A program made the translations under genes and the position numbers. The notes beneath the pieces were generated by a model. That model ran no database searches. It was given only the letters and a program-made list of their open reading frames with translations, and had not been told where the DNA came from. From Muribaculaceae bacterium (GTDB taxonomy: Bacteria > Bacteroidota > Bacteroidia > Bacteroidales > Muribaculaceae), in NCBI GenBank assembly GCA_017940245.1, contig JAGAYZ010000013.1, positions 1 to 63,844 of the forward strand: a stretch of 63,844 nt of DNA, in the 5' to 3' direction. Shown piece after piece: positions 17,076 through 26,062 of this stretch; position 1 is the first letter of the stretch; each line of letters opens with the position of its first letter.

Positions 17076-17105
17076 ATAAATAGGTGTTGAAGATGTGCTG
17101 TAGAA

Positions 17106-20100
17106 TTAGTCCTCGGCAGTGCCCCATTGCTGACGTGCCAGGCGGCGGTAGTTGTTGTAGCGCCACATAGCATTGTCCTTAGCGGCCTGGAAGAGTTCTT
17201 CGGCCTGTTCGGGATACTGTTTGAGCACAGAAGCGTAGCGCACTTCACCCTTGAGGAAGTCGGTAAAGGCATCCCAGTTGGGCTCTTTGCTGTCGAGCGT
17301 GAAGGGGTTCTTGCCTTCGGCTTCCAGAGCGGGGTTGTAGCGCCACAGGTGCCAGTAACCGCAAGCAACGGCCTTGGCTTCCTCGGCTTGCGACTTGCCC
17401 ATACCGGCCTTGAGGCCATGGTTGATGCAGGGTGCGTAGGCGATTACCACCGAAGGTCCATCATAGGCCTCAGCCTCGCGGATAGCCTTGAGTGTCTGAG
17501 CATTGTCGGCGCCCATAGCCACTTGAGCCACATATACGTAGCCATAGGTGGTGGCAATTAGACCCAGGTCTTTCTTGCGCACGCGCTTGCCGGCAGCGGC
17601 AAACTTAGCGATAGCGCCGATTGGCGTGGCCTTCGATGCCTGTCCACCGGTATTGCTATACACCTCGGTGTCGATGACCAGGATGTTTACGTTCTTGCCC
17701 GAAGCAATCACGTGGTCGAGACCGCCGAAACCGATGTCGTAGCTGGCACCGTCGCCACCCACGATCCATTGCGAGCGTTTCACCAGGTACTGGCTCAGGT
17801 TCTTCACCTTCTTGTCGGCGGGATTCTCGCTATGCTCGATGGCGGCAACGATTTTGTCGCTGAGCACACGCGAGAGGGCTCCGTCGTTCTTGTTGTCGAG
17901 CCACTCTTGGTAGAGAGCCTTGACTTCGGGAGCCACGGTAGCGTCGGCGATAGCTTCCTCAACAAAGCCTGTGACGCGGTTGCGCATTTTCTCGTCGGCG
18001 ATGGTCATACCCAGACCGAACTCGCAGAAGTCCTCAAACAGAGAGTTGGCCCATGCCGGTCCGTGACCCTTCTCGTTGGTGCGATAGGGAGTAGAGGGCA
18101 CCGAAGCCGAGTAGATTGAGCTACAGCCGGTAGCGTTGGCCACCATTTCGCGGTCGCCGAAGAGTTGCGAGATGAGTTTCAGGTAAGGAGTCTCACCGCA
18201 GCCCGAGCATGCACCCGAGAACTCAAAGAGCGGAGTGGCAAACTGTGAGTTCTTCACGTTGATGGTAGTATCCACAAGGTGCTGCTTGCTGGTGACGTTC
18301 TTCACGGCATAGTCCCAGAGCTTCTGGTTCTCTTCCTGGCCCATGAGAGGTACCATTTCGAGGGCCTTCTCACCCTTCTTGCCAGGGCATACGTCGGCAC
18401 AGTTGCCGCAGCCCAGACAGTCGAGCACATCCACTACCTGCACGAAGGTCATGCCCTCGAAGCCCTTGCCGATGGCTTTGAGTTTGTCTTCTTCCTTGAA
18501 GGGAGAAGCGGCAGCTTCTTGCTCGTTCATGACGAACGGACGGATGGCAGCGTGAGGACAAACGAATGCGCACTTGTTGCACTGGATACAATTCTCGGCC
18601 TTCCACACGGGAACGAATGCGGCCACACCGCGCTTCTCGTAGGCGGCTGTGCCAGGATCCCATGTACCATCTTCGCGGCCCTTGAATGCCGACACGGGCA
18701 GCAGGTCGCCGTTCTGGGCGTTGATGGGACGCACCACATTATTAATAAATGCGGGCGCGTTGTCGTCGATATTGTTGTCAACACTCAAGTTGCTCCAGGC
18801 AGGATCCACAGTGAGTTGCTTGTACTCACCGCCGCGGTCAACGGCCTGATAGTTCTTGTTCACCACATCTTCACCCTTGCGACCATAGGACTTGACGATG
18901 AATTTCTTCATCTGTTCCACAGCCAGGTCGGCGGGAATCACCTCGGTGATGCGGAAGAATGCGCTTTGCAGGATGGTGTTGGTGCGGTTGCCCAGCCCGA
19001 TTTCCTGTGCAATCTTGGTAGCGTCGATGTAATAAACGGTGATGTTGTTGTCGGCAAAGTATTTCTTCACCTTGTTGGGCAGGTTGGCGGCCAGAGTGTC
19101 GCCTTCCCACACGGTGTTGAGCAGGAACGTACCGTTCTTCTGCAAGCCGCGGGTTACATCGTACATGTGCAAGTAGGCCTGTACGTGGCAAGCAACGAAG
19201 TTGGGCGTGGTCACCAGATAAGTGGAACGGATGGGTTCATCGCCGAAACGCAGGTGAGAGCAGGTGAAACCGCCCGACTTCTTCGAGTCGTAGGAGAAGT
19301 AGGCCTGGCAATATTTATTGGTGTTGTCGCCGATGATTTTCACCGAGTTCTTGTTGGCACCCACGGTACCGTCGGCACCCAGACCGTAGAACTTGGCCTG
19401 GAACATGCCTTCGCCACCCATGGCGATTTCCTCCTTGAGCGGGAGCGAGGTGAAAGTGACATCGTCTTCGATGCCGATGGTGAACTGGTTTTTGGGCATG
19501 GGCAGGGCCAGGTTCTCATAGACGGCGAGAATCTGAGCAGGAGTGGTGTCCTTCGAGCCCAAGCCATAACGGCCACCCACAATGATGGGAGCGTTCTCCA
19601 CACCGTAGAAGCAGTCTTTCACGTCCAAATACAGGGGCTCACCGTTGGCTCCGGGTTCCTTGGTGCGGTCGAGCACAGCGATGCGTTTGGCAGTGCTGGG
19701 CACGGCAGCCAGGAAGTGCTTGGCCGAGAAGGGGCGATACAGGTGCACAGCCACCAGACCCACCTTTTCGCCTTGGGCCATGAGGTGGTCGATGGTCTCG
19801 CGGATAGCTTCGGTTACCGAACCCATAGCGATGATGACGCGGTCGGCATCCTTGGCACCATAATAGTCGAACAAGCCATACTTGCGGCCAGTGATTTCGC
19901 TGATTTTGTTCATGTAATCTTCCACGATGGCGGGCACGGCGGTGTAGTAGTCGTTGCTCGACTCACGATGCTGGAAGAACACGTCGGGATTCTCGGCAGT
20001 ACCACGGGTCACGGGAGCGTCGGGATTCATGGCGCGGCGACGGAAACCGTTCAGGGCATCCATGTCGACCAGCGGGCGCAGGTCTTCCATGTCCATAGCT

Positions 20101-20654
20101 TCCACCTTCTGGATCTCGTGCGAGGTGCGGAAGCCGTCGAAGAAGTTGACAAAAGGCACGCGGCCCTTGATGGCACTCAGGTGAGCCACAGCGGCGAGGT
20201 CCATTACCTCTTGCACAGAACCCTCGGCCAGCATGGCGAAGCCCGTCTGGCGAGTGGCCATCACGTCTTGGTGGTCACCAAAGATGCACAGTGTGTGCGA
20301 TGCCAGTGTGCGAGCCGAAACGTGGAACACGCCTGGAAGCAGTTCGCCAGCAATTTTATACATGTTGGGAATCATGAGCAGCAAGCCCTGCGATGCCGTG
20401 TAGGTTGTGGTCAGGGCACCAGCCTGCAGTGAGCCATGAACGGCACCGGCAGCACCGGCTTCGCTCTGCATTTCCTGAACAAGCACTGTTTCACCAAAGA
20501 TGTTCTTACGTCCGGCAGCGGCCCACTCGTCCACGTGCTCGGCCATGGTCGATGACGGAGTGATGGGGTAGATGGCAGCAACTTCAGTAAACATGTAACT
20601 GATGTGTGCGGCAGCCTGGTTACCATCACAGGTCATGAATTTCTTTTCTCTCAT
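17106..20654 (-). CDS. nifJ: pyruvate:ferredoxin (flavodoxin) oxidoreductase
   Basis: A single-chain 1182-aa enzyme that oxidises pyruvate to acetyl-CoA and CO2, reducing ferredoxin or flavodoxin; central to anaerobic fermentation. Domain order is standard: pyruvate-binding N-terminal domain (YIFTEVAAIYPITPSS-like start), gamma domain, the two-cluster ferredoxin domain (CIQCNKCAFVCP and CLGCGNCADVCP, about residues 685-755) and the TPP domain with CSGCGETPY and GGDGASYDIGFGG. The Cys ligands look intact. It is monocistronic with its own promoter and terminator. The leader carries two direct repeats that may be regulatory. Confidence 0.97.
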   Translation of the reverse strand: MREKKFMTCDGNQAAAHISYMFTEVAAIYPITPSSTMAEHVDEWAAAGRKNIFGETVLVQEMQSEAGAAGAVHGSLQAGALTTTYTASQGLLLMIPNMYKIAGELLPGVFHVSARTLASHTLCIFGDHQDVMATRQTGFAMLAEGSVQEVMDLAAVAHLSAIKGRVPFVNFFDGFRTSHEIQKVEAMDMEDLRPLVDMDALNGFRRRAMNPDAPVTRGTAENPDVFFQHRESSNDYYTAVPAIVEDYMNKISEITGRKYGLFDYYGAKDADRVIIAMGSVTEAIRETIDHLMAQGEKVGLVAVHLYRPFSAKHFLAAVPSTAKRIAVLDRTKEPGANGEPLYLDVKDCFYGVENAPIIVGGRYGLGSKDTTPAQILAVYENLALPMPKNQFTIGIEDDVTFTSLPLKEEIAMGGEGMFQAKFYGLGADGTVGANKNSVKIIGDNTNKYCQAYFSYDSKKSGGFTCSHLRFGDEPIRSTYLVTTPNFVACHVQAYLHMYDVTRGLQKNGTFLLNTVWEGDTLAANLPNKVKKYFADNNITVYYIDATKIAQEIGLGNRTNTILQSAFFRITEVIPADLAVEQMKKFIVKSYGRKGEDVVNKNYQAVDRGGEYKQLTVDPAWSNLSVDNNIDDNAPAFINNVVRPINAQNGDLLPVSAFKGREDGTWDPGTAAYEKRGVAAFVPVWKAENCIQCNKCAFVCPHAAIRPFVMNEQEAAASPFKEEDKLKAIGKGFEGMTFVQVVDVLDCLGCGNCADVCPGKKGEKALEMVPLMGQEENQKLWDYAVKNVTSKQHLVDTTINVKNSQFATPLFEFSGACSGCGETPYLKLISQLFGDREMVANATGCSSIYSASVPSTPYRTNEKGHGPAWANSLFEDFCEFGLGMTIADEKMRNRVTGFVEEAIADATVAPEVKALYQEWLDNKNDGALSRVLSDKIVAAIEHSENPADKKVKNLSQYLVKRSQWIVGGDGASYDIGFGGLDHVIASGKNVNILVIDTEVYSNTGGQASKATPIGAIAKFAAAGKRVRKKDLGLIATTYGYVYVAQVAMGADNAQTLKAIREAEAYDGPSVVIAYAPCINHGLKAGMGKSQAEEAKAVACGYWHLWRYNPALEAEGKNPFTLDSKEPNWDAFTDFLKGEVRYASVLKQYPEQAEELFQAAKDNAMWRYNNYRRLARQQWGTAED

Positions 20655-20717
20655 AAAAATAGAAAAAAAGGTTAGTAGTTATAGTTGATAAAATTGATAA
20701 TGAACACGTTAACAACT

Positions 20718-20738
20718 CACGCGCACGACACGCGCACG
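20718..20738. repeat. 11-bp-phased direct repeat in the nifJ leader
   Basis: CACGCGCACG occurs twice (20718-20727 and 20729-20738) with a 1-bp spacer, so the copies lie one helical turn apart. This G+C-rich patch stands out in an otherwise A+T-rich leader. It lies just downstream of the predicted nifJ transcription start and could be an operator. Confidence 0.5.
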
Positions 20739-20760
20739 TGAATTATATTGTTTCAGGTTG

Positions 20761-20768
20761 CAAAATTA
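20761..20768 (-). promoter_or_regulatory. promoter of nifJ (TAATTTTG on minus strand)
   Basis: Exact TAnnTTTG match 106 bp upstream of the nifJ ATG. The remaining intergenic bases to 20911 show no further feature. Confidence 0.65.
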
Positions 20769-20911
20769 CGAATTAATTGTGAATTATGAACGATGAATGA
20801 TGAATTATTTGACTCTACTCACACTTACACTGGTTAAACTATTACTGCAAGCTTCATTGTCGCATGCGTGAGTGTCGTCTGGATGCAGCTCGTGTGCCAA
20901 TCTACATGGCA

Positions 20912-21595
20912 TTACTGCGCACTAGATTCACTCGCGGCAATGGTGATGTCGAGCAATGCGCGCATGTGCTCTCCTACAGCTTGAATGTTGCGCCTTGATG
21001 TTACGTCGTAGTGAAAAGTGCTGGTCATCTTGGCGTGTTTGTTCTCGCTTTGCATGATGTAGACGATAGCCAGGTGCCGGCCGTTCTTCACGAATCGGTC
21101 AACTACCATGATGCGGTGCAATTTGTTGTCGAAGACGTAGTTACGCCATATCTCATCGTGTGGCTGAATATAGCTGGAACGTGGATTTGCCTCGACGACA
21201 AATTCTGCACTATCGGCTTGACGAATTAAGTCGGGTATCCAGATGCTGTTTACACTGGGTGAGAATACGATGTACCTATCGGCCACAAAAAACTCGATTG
21301 AGTCAATGGCCAGCGGAATCTGTTTCAGTGCCGATGTGATATAGTGCTTGCACCATGGGGCGTAAGTTTTAAAGTCATCAGCCGATGTGATAAAGTTCAG
21401 TTCGTATTCACCGTTGCTTGAGTTGGATAGAGGAGACGAACTCTGGCCTCCAAAATTTACAGTCATTCCTTTAACGTTGCTGCTGACCGTATTGCCGTTG
21501 AGTGACCAGTGTGATGCTGTCGCAAACGGAGCTAAATGATAGCCGGAGCATCCAGCTAAAGCGATTAACAATAGGAAAAATAAAGAATTTCTCAT
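20912..21595 (-). CDS. lipoprotein of unknown function
   Basis: A 227-aa protein with a clear lipoprotein signal (lipobox LAGC, lipidated Cys at about residue 16). The rest is mixed alpha/beta with no recognised motif. A tract around residues 65-85 (YELNFITSADDFKTYAPW) and the DIAIDSIEFF-like middle give no assignment. It follows nadD by about 40 bp on the same strand and may be the last gene of the yicC-gmk-nadD unit, although such a lipoprotein is not a known partner of those genes. Confidence 0.65.
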   Translation of the reverse strand: MRNSLFFLLLIALAGCSGYHLAPFATASHWSLNGNTVSSNVKGMTVNFGGQSSSPLSNSSNGEYELNFITSADDFKTYAPWCKHYITSALKQIPLAIDSIEFFVADRYIVFSPSVNSIWIPDLIRQADSAEFVVEANPRSSYIQPHDEIWRNYVFDNKLHRIMVVDRFVKNGRHLAIVYIMQSENKHAKMTSTFHYDVTSRRNIQAVGEHMRALLDITIAASESSAQ

Positions 21596-21634
21596 TTTAA
21601 CTATAACGGGATATGTTTGGCGAGCAATGTGGAA

Positions 21635-22246
21635 TTAGTGGCTAGGCGATAGGATGTTTCTGCGGGTGGAGTAGAGGTTGTGGGTGGTGACGTAGGAGTG
21701 GACTGAATCGGGAAGCAGGAAGGTGGCGGGCTGTCCGGCCGCTAGTAGTTGGCGGATGTGGGTGGAGGAGATTTCGATGATGGGTGCGTCGATGAGTTTG
21801 ACGCGCTCACTTAACGACTGCGGAATATCCACTTCGAATCCCAGTCGGGGATAGATGAGCACGTGGTACTTGTTGACAATTTCATCGGGTGACTTCCAGT
21901 TGTGCCATTGTGCCCAGTTGTCGGCTCCAATGATAAGATAGAAGTCGTCGCCGGGAAATTTTTCACTCAGTGCGTTGAGCGTGTCGATGGTGTAACTGGG
22001 GCGGGGCAACTGCATCTCGAAGGCCGATGTGGAGGCACCCTCGATGCGGCGCGACACCAGTTCGGTCATGCGCAGGCGATGTGCTTCGGGTGCCAGTTCC
22101 TGTCCGGTCTTGAACGGGTTTTCGGGTGTGACCATAAACCACAACTGATCGACCAGTTGCTGGCGCATGATGGCACTGGCAATGATGGCATGCCCCACGT
22201 GGATGGGGTTGAACGACCCTCCGAATATGCCTATGCGTTTATTCAT
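21635..22246 (-). CDS. nadD: nicotinate-nucleotide adenylyltransferase
   Basis: Transfers AMP from ATP to nicotinate mononucleotide, the second-last step of NAD synthesis. The nucleotidyltransferase motif GIFGGSFNPIHVGH is at the N-terminus, and the second motif ISSTHIRQLL is near the C-terminus (the usual ISSTxIR). The start at 22246 (203 aa) puts the motif at residue 4. It overlaps the end of gmk by 8 bp (ATGAATAA), so translation is probably coupled. An in-frame start at 22270 would add 8 unneeded residues. Confidence 0.95.
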   Translation of the reverse strand: MNKRIGIFGGSFNPIHVGHAIIASAIMRQQLVDQLWFMVTPENPFKTGQELAPEAHRLRMTELVSRRIEGASTSAFEMQLPRPSYTIDTLNALSEKFPGDDFYLIIGADNWAQWHNWKSPDEIVNKYHVLIYPRLGFEVDIPQSLSERVKLIDAPIIEISSTHIRQLLAAGQPATFLLPDSVHSYVTTHNLYSTRRNILSPSH

Positions 22247-22829
22247 GGCACGTGCCCGCGGTATTGACAAAGTTGTTGATGAGCGAGCGCACGTCTTCCA
22301 CGGCTACATCGAGCACGTCGTTGATGACGATTCGGTCGAACTGTGGGGCAAAACCAATTTCATATTCGGCCTTGGCCACACGGTTGTTGATGTCTTCCAT
22401 GGAGTCGGTGGCGCGGCTGATGAGCCGCTGGCGCAACACTTCTACGCTTGGCGGCTGGATGAAGATAGACAAGGCATGCGATCCATAGAGCTTCTTGACG
22501 TTGATGCCGCCGAGCACATCTACGTCCATAATCACATTTTTCCCATTTCGATTGATGCGCTCAATTTCGCGCTTGAGTGTGCCATAATAACGCCCTTCGT
22601 AAACCTCTTGATACTCGGCAAAAGCGTCGTCCTCAATTTCTTTGCGAAATTGATCGGTGGTCATGAAGTAGTAGTTCACTCCGTCTTGCTCACCTTGCCG
22701 TGGAGCGCGTGTGGTGGCCGATACCGAGAACTCCAACTTGAGTTCCGGATCATCGATGAGACGGCCTATGATGGTTGATTTGCCTGTACCCGATGGGGCG
22801 GAGATAACAATCAGTTTTCCTGTTTTCAT
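22239..22829 (-). CDS. gmk: guanylate kinase
   Basis: Phosphorylates GMP to GDP. The P-loop SAPSGTGKSTI is at residues 10-20, and the GMP-binding motifs TTRAPRQGE and GVNYYF follow. At 196 aa it has normal length. It sits 2 bp after yicC and overlaps nadD, giving a compact yicC-gmk-nadD operon as commonly seen in Bacteroidota. Confidence 0.97.
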   Translation of the reverse strand: MKTGKLIVISAPSGTGKSTIIGRLIDDPELKLEFSVSATTRAPRQGEQDGVNYYFMTTDQFRKEIEDDAFAEYQEVYEGRYYGTLKREIERINRNGKNVIMDVDVLGGINVKKLYGSHALSIFIQPPSVEVLRQRLISRATDSMEDINNRVAKAEYEIGFAPQFDRIVINDVLDVAVEDVRSLINNFVNTAGTCHE

Positions 22830-22831
22830 GA

Positions 22832-23710
22832 TTATAGCACGTTAAGAACTTGTTCCTTGATTTGTTCCAAATGGTCTTTCATCTGCACCACGATGTTTTG
22901 CAGTTCGGCCTGATTGGCCTTCGACCCCATGGTGTTGATTTCGCGGCCCATCTCCTGGCTGATGAATCCCAGTTTTTTGCCCTGGCTACTCTCGTTGTGC
23001 AAAGTGTCGAGAAAATACTTCAAGTGATTGCTGAGGCGTATCTTCTCCTCTGTAATGTCGAGTTTCTCAATATAGAAGATGAGTTCTTGCTCCAGCCTGT
23101 TGTTGTCATATTCCACACCCTCAAGCTTGGCGAGTGAGTCGATAATGCGCGCTTTAATTTTTTCTACACGTGATTGCTCATATTGCGGTACCATGTCGAG
23201 TAGGGCGGCGATGGCAGCAATTTTTTCTTCAAAGAACGATTCCAGTCGCTTCCCTTCTTGTGTGCGGAAGGCAATGAGGGCCTCAATGGCAGTGTCGGTG
23301 GCCCGGGTGATGGCAGCGACATCCTGCTCGCTGATTTCGCTGGCCGCAGTGTCGCTCTTGAGGGCTTCAGGCAGTCGCAGTAAGGTGGCATACCAGTCGG
23401 TGGGCTGGGGAATGCCAAGCTCGCTGGACATCTGCTCGATTTGAGCTTTGTAGGTTTTGAGAATGGGCAGGTTGATAGACGAACTGCCTATTTCGCTTGT
23501 GTTTTCACAATTGATGTTTAATTCCACCTTTCCCCTTAACAGTGATGCGGCTACCTTGTTGCGCAATTCAGGTTCCAGTTCCCTGAAATACTGTGGTACT
23601 CTCACTGCCAGGTCGAGTTGCTTGCTGTTCAGTGATTTGATTTCAACGGAGACTCGTCTTTGCTCGGTATCGACTACCGCCTTACCGAAACCAGTCATTG
23701 ATAATATCAT
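22832..23710 (-). CDS. YicC family endoribonuclease/stress protein
   Basis: A 292-aa YicC-family protein. E. coli YicC has been described as an endoribonuclease acting on small RNA. The family N-terminus (MILSMTGFGKA) and the C-terminal YicC/DUF1732 hallmark (EMGREINTMGSKANQAELQ) are both clear. It is first in the operon with gmk, an association conserved across many bacteria, and has its own promoter at 23744. Confidence 0.92.
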   Translation of the reverse strand: MILSMTGFGKAVVDTEQRRVSVEIKSLNSKQLDLAVRVPQYFRELEPELRNKVAASLLRGKVELNINCENTSEIGSSSINLPILKTYKAQIEQMSSELGIPQPTDWYATLLRLPEALKSDTAASEISEQDVAAITRATDTAIEALIAFRTQEGKRLESFFEEKIAAIAALLDMVPQYEQSRVEKIKARIIDSLAKLEGVEYDNNRLEQELIFYIEKLDITEEKIRLSNHLKYFLDTLHNESSQGKKLGFISQEMGREINTMGSKANQAELQNIVVQMKDHLEQIKEQVLNVL

Positions 23711-23743
23711 AACGATGCCATTTAATCAGATGAATAATAAATG

Positions 23744-23751
23744 CAAATTTA
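23744..23751 (-). promoter_or_regulatory. promoter of yicC-gmk-nadD (TAAATTTG)
   Basis: The minus strand reads TAAATTTG, an exact TAnnTTTG match 33 bp upstream of yicC. Confidence 0.6.
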
Positions 23752-23869
23752 CTACAATTTTGTGGGCTGTCGGCAAGAAGAAGGGCGAAAAAATCAAAAA
23801 AAAGTATAATTCAAGGTCAAAAGCACTAGAAAAGGTTCCCTTCAGTGGGATTAAGTTTTTACTTTTTAG

Positions 23870-23877
23870 TAATTTTG
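23870..23877 (+). promoter_or_regulatory. promoter of tsaB operon (TAATTTTG)
   Basis: Exact TAnnTTTG match 17 bp upstream of the tsaB ATG. It also decides the start: longer in-frame versions of the gene would begin upstream of this promoter. Confidence 0.65.
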
Positions 23878-23894
23878 TAGTCTTAAACGAAAAT

Positions 23895-24590
23895 ATGGCA
23901 ACGATTTTAAATATAGAAACCTCTACCGAGGTCTGCTCGGTGGCACTTACTAGCGAAGGGCAAGTGCTGGATCACCATGAAAATTATGATGGCCAGACTC
24001 ATGCCACATTGCTCAGCCAGTATGTGCAAGATGCTTTGCGATATGTGCGCTCGCGCGAATTGAAACTCGATGCGGTGGCTGTGAGCATGGGGCCGGGGTC
24101 ATATACCGGTCTGCGCATTGGCATGAGTGAGGCAAAAGGGTTGGCTTTCGGTTTGGATGTTCCTTTAATCGGTGTGAACACGTTGCAGTTGCTTACGGTG
24201 AGCGCAATGTTTCGTGACTTTTACGCCGACGATGCGTTGTATGTGCCCATGATAGACGCACGTCGCATGGAGGTATATACGGCGGTCTACCGCTCGTCGC
24301 TAGAGGCTGTTCAGGAGCCCATGGCGCTGATACTTGACGAACATTCATTTGCAGACATGCTGGCGCAACAACCCATGGTGTTCATGGGCAACGGCTCGGC
24401 TAAGGCCCGCAGCATCATTGTTCACGAGCATGCGATTTTTGTAGATGGTATCAAACCGGTGGCCATAGACATGATGGCCTTATCTGAGAAAGCCTTCCGC
24501 GAGGGGCAGTTTATAGATGTCGCATATTCCTCGCCATTTTATCTTAAAGAATTTCAAGCCACGCGGCCTAAAAACAAGGTCCTGGGTTAA
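23895..24590 (+). CDS. tsaB: tRNA threonylcarbamoyladenosine biosynthesis protein TsaB
   Basis: Partner of TsaD and TsaE in t6A37 modification of ANN-decoding tRNAs; an ASKHA-fold protein without catalytic activity of its own. The N-terminal ILNIETST and the GPGSYTGLRIGMSEAKGLA motif are diagnostic. The 231-aa start is chosen from the family N-terminus and the promoter 17 bp upstream; the open frame extends much further 5' through yicC DNA but without homology. It heads a string with DUF4290 and rimM. Confidence 0.95.
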   Translation: MATILNIETSTEVCSVALTSEGQVLDHHENYDGQTHATLLSQYVQDALRYVRSRELKLDAVAVSMGPGSYTGLRIGMSEAKGLAFGLDVPLIGVNTLQLLTVSAMFRDFYADDALYVPMIDARRMEVYTAVYRSSLEAVQEPMALILDEHSFADMLAQQPMVFMGNGSAKARSIIVHEHAIFVDGIKPVAIDMMALSEKAFREGQFIDVAYSSPFYLKEFQATRPKNKVLG

Positions 24591-24602
24591 ACAAAACGCA
24601 TT

Positions 24603-25196
24603 ATGCTGATATATAATTCACAACTCAAGAAACTGGTGCTGCCAGAATATGGGCGTAATATCCAGCAGATGGTGGACCACTGCCTGACAATAGAAGACCG
24701 TGAGGAACGCACTCGGTGCGCTTTCACGATTGTGGCCGTCATGGACAATATGTTCCCTGAACTGCGGGAGGAAGCCAACTATCGTCAAAAATTGTGGGAT
24801 CACTTGGCTATCATGAGTGATTTCAAACTGGATATTGATTATCCGGTGGAGATTGTCAAACCCGATCACTTGGATACCAAACCCGAACGCATTGAGTACC
24901 ATCTGGAGCCTATCAAGTATAGGCATTACGGGAAGATTATCGAGCGCATGATCGAACGCGCAGCCGAATATCCCGAGGGTGATGAACGTGACGCCCTGGT
25001 GATGTTGCTGGCCAACCACATGAAGAAGTCCATCTACCAAATCAATAATGAAGTGGTGGAAGACAGTAAAATATTTAACGACCTGGCCCATTACTCGCAT
25101 GGTGTGATAAGGCTGAATCCCGAGACGCATGCCTTGCACGAATTCCAGGTGGCACAAATGCCCCAGCAGGCCGGGAAAAAGAAGAAGAAAAAATAA
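24603..25196 (+). CDS. DUF4290 family protein
   Basis: A 197-aa cytosolic protein of the Bacteroidota-specific DUF4290 family. It is mainly helical, with the conserved-looking core LPEYGRNIQQMV near the start and a lysine-rich end (GKKKKKK). Function unknown. It lies 12 bp after tsaB and 5 bp before rimM, so its operon context points to tRNA or ribosome maturation (inference). Confidence 0.85.
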   Translation: MLIYNSQLKKLVLPEYGRNIQQMVDHCLTIEDREERTRCAFTIVAVMDNMFPELREEANYRQKLWDHLAIMSDFKLDIDYPVEIVKPDHLDTKPERIEYHLEPIKYRHYGKIIERMIERAAEYPEGDERDALVMLLANHMKKSIYQINNEVVEDSKIFNDLAHYSHGVIRLNPETHALHEFQVAQMPQQAGKKKKKK

Positions 25197-25201
25197 GAAG
25201 G

Positions 25202-25732
25202 ATGATTGCCCGTGACGAACTCATCGAATTGGGTCGCTATAACAAGCCTCATGGGGTGAATGGCGAGCTTTCGGCCACACTGGACTGTGACTGCGCTTTA
25301 CTGTCGCATTTCACCTGCTTGGTGAGTGAAATCGACGGCATCTTTGTCCCCTTTTTTCTAGATGCAATAAGACCCAAGAATGTATCTGCCGCGTTGCTTA
25401 CCCTAGATGGCATTGGCGATGAGCGGCAGGCAGCAAAGCTGGTCAATAAAGACATCTATGTGCGCAAGCAAGAATATGAGCAACTCATGACCGAGGAAGA
25501 TGCCGACGGCTATCCGCTGGATTTCTTTATCGGCTTTGAGGTACTGGACGCGGGGAAACATGTAGGTTGCATCGTGGATGTTGACGACACAACCGATAAT
25601 GTGCTCTTCGTGGTGGAACGCAAGGATGAAACGATCGTGCAGATACCTGCGGCCGATGACTTGATTGTGGATATTGATGAACAAGAGAAAAGTATAGAAA
25701 TGGATTTGCCAGAGGGACTTTTGTCGCTCTAA
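25202..25732 (+). CDS. rimM: ribosome maturation factor RimM
   Basis: Assists assembly of the 30S head around S19 and 16S rRNA processing. The N-terminal RimM domain (LGRYNKPHGVNGEL, about 11-24) and the C-terminal PRC barrel (DGYPLDFFIGFEVLD, PAADDLIVDID) are both present. At 176 aa it has normal length. It is co-oriented with tsaB and DUF4290. Confidence 0.93.
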   Translation: MIARDELIELGRYNKPHGVNGELSATLDCDCALLSHFTCLVSEIDGIFVPFFLDAIRPKNVSAALLTLDGIGDERQAAKLVNKDIYVRKQEYEQLMTEEDADGYPLDFFIGFEVLDAGKHVGCIVDVDDTTDNVLFVVERKDETIVQIPAADDLIVDIDEQEKSIEMDLPEGLLSL

Positions 25733-25753
25733 CATCAAAAAATAACCAATAAT

Positions 25754-26041
25754 ATGAAGGAATTTGAAGAAAGTGATGCCATTAATTATATCAAAGGGCA
25801 TGTGGAAGCCGCTCGCAACTATGCCGACGACGATATCCTGCTGTTGATAGATACCGTCTTTGAATATGATGAATCGCAGCCTGATGATGCGCCCGATGAG
25901 TGTTTTGAGGCCGAGCGTGTGGCTGAATATGTGGCACGCCAGTTAAAACGCGATGCCGATTGTGCCATCAGCGCCGAACATGTGCTAGACATGGTCAGAG
26001 CCGAACAGGCCTATGAAGATACATTGTGGGAAGAAGAATAA
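25754..26041 (+). CDS. small acidic protein of unknown function
   Basis: A 95-aa strongly acidic, probably helical cytosolic protein with many Asp and Glu and no signal peptide. No motif recognised. It lies 21 bp after rimM and 21 bp before the OmpA-family gene, so it is probably translated from the same transcript. Its regular codon use and spacing support a real gene. Confidence 0.7.
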   Translation: MKEFEESDAINYIKGHVEAARNYADDDILLLIDTVFEYDESQPDDAPDECFEAERVAEYVARQLKRDADCAISAEHVLDMVRAEQAYEDTLWEEE

Positions 26042-26062
26042 TTATCATTACTCTAGAAGACA

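Noticed and set aside
18279-20432. Very long plus-strand open frame (about 717 codons) opposite nifJ
   Set aside because: NifJ on the minus strand is unmistakable, with all its cluster motifs. The antisense frame is low-complexity and matches no family.
23457-23894. Extended N-terminus of TsaB reaching into yicC DNA
   Set aside because: The extra residues have no TsaB homology and lie upstream of the tsaB promoter; the family start ILNIETST fits the ATG at 23895.
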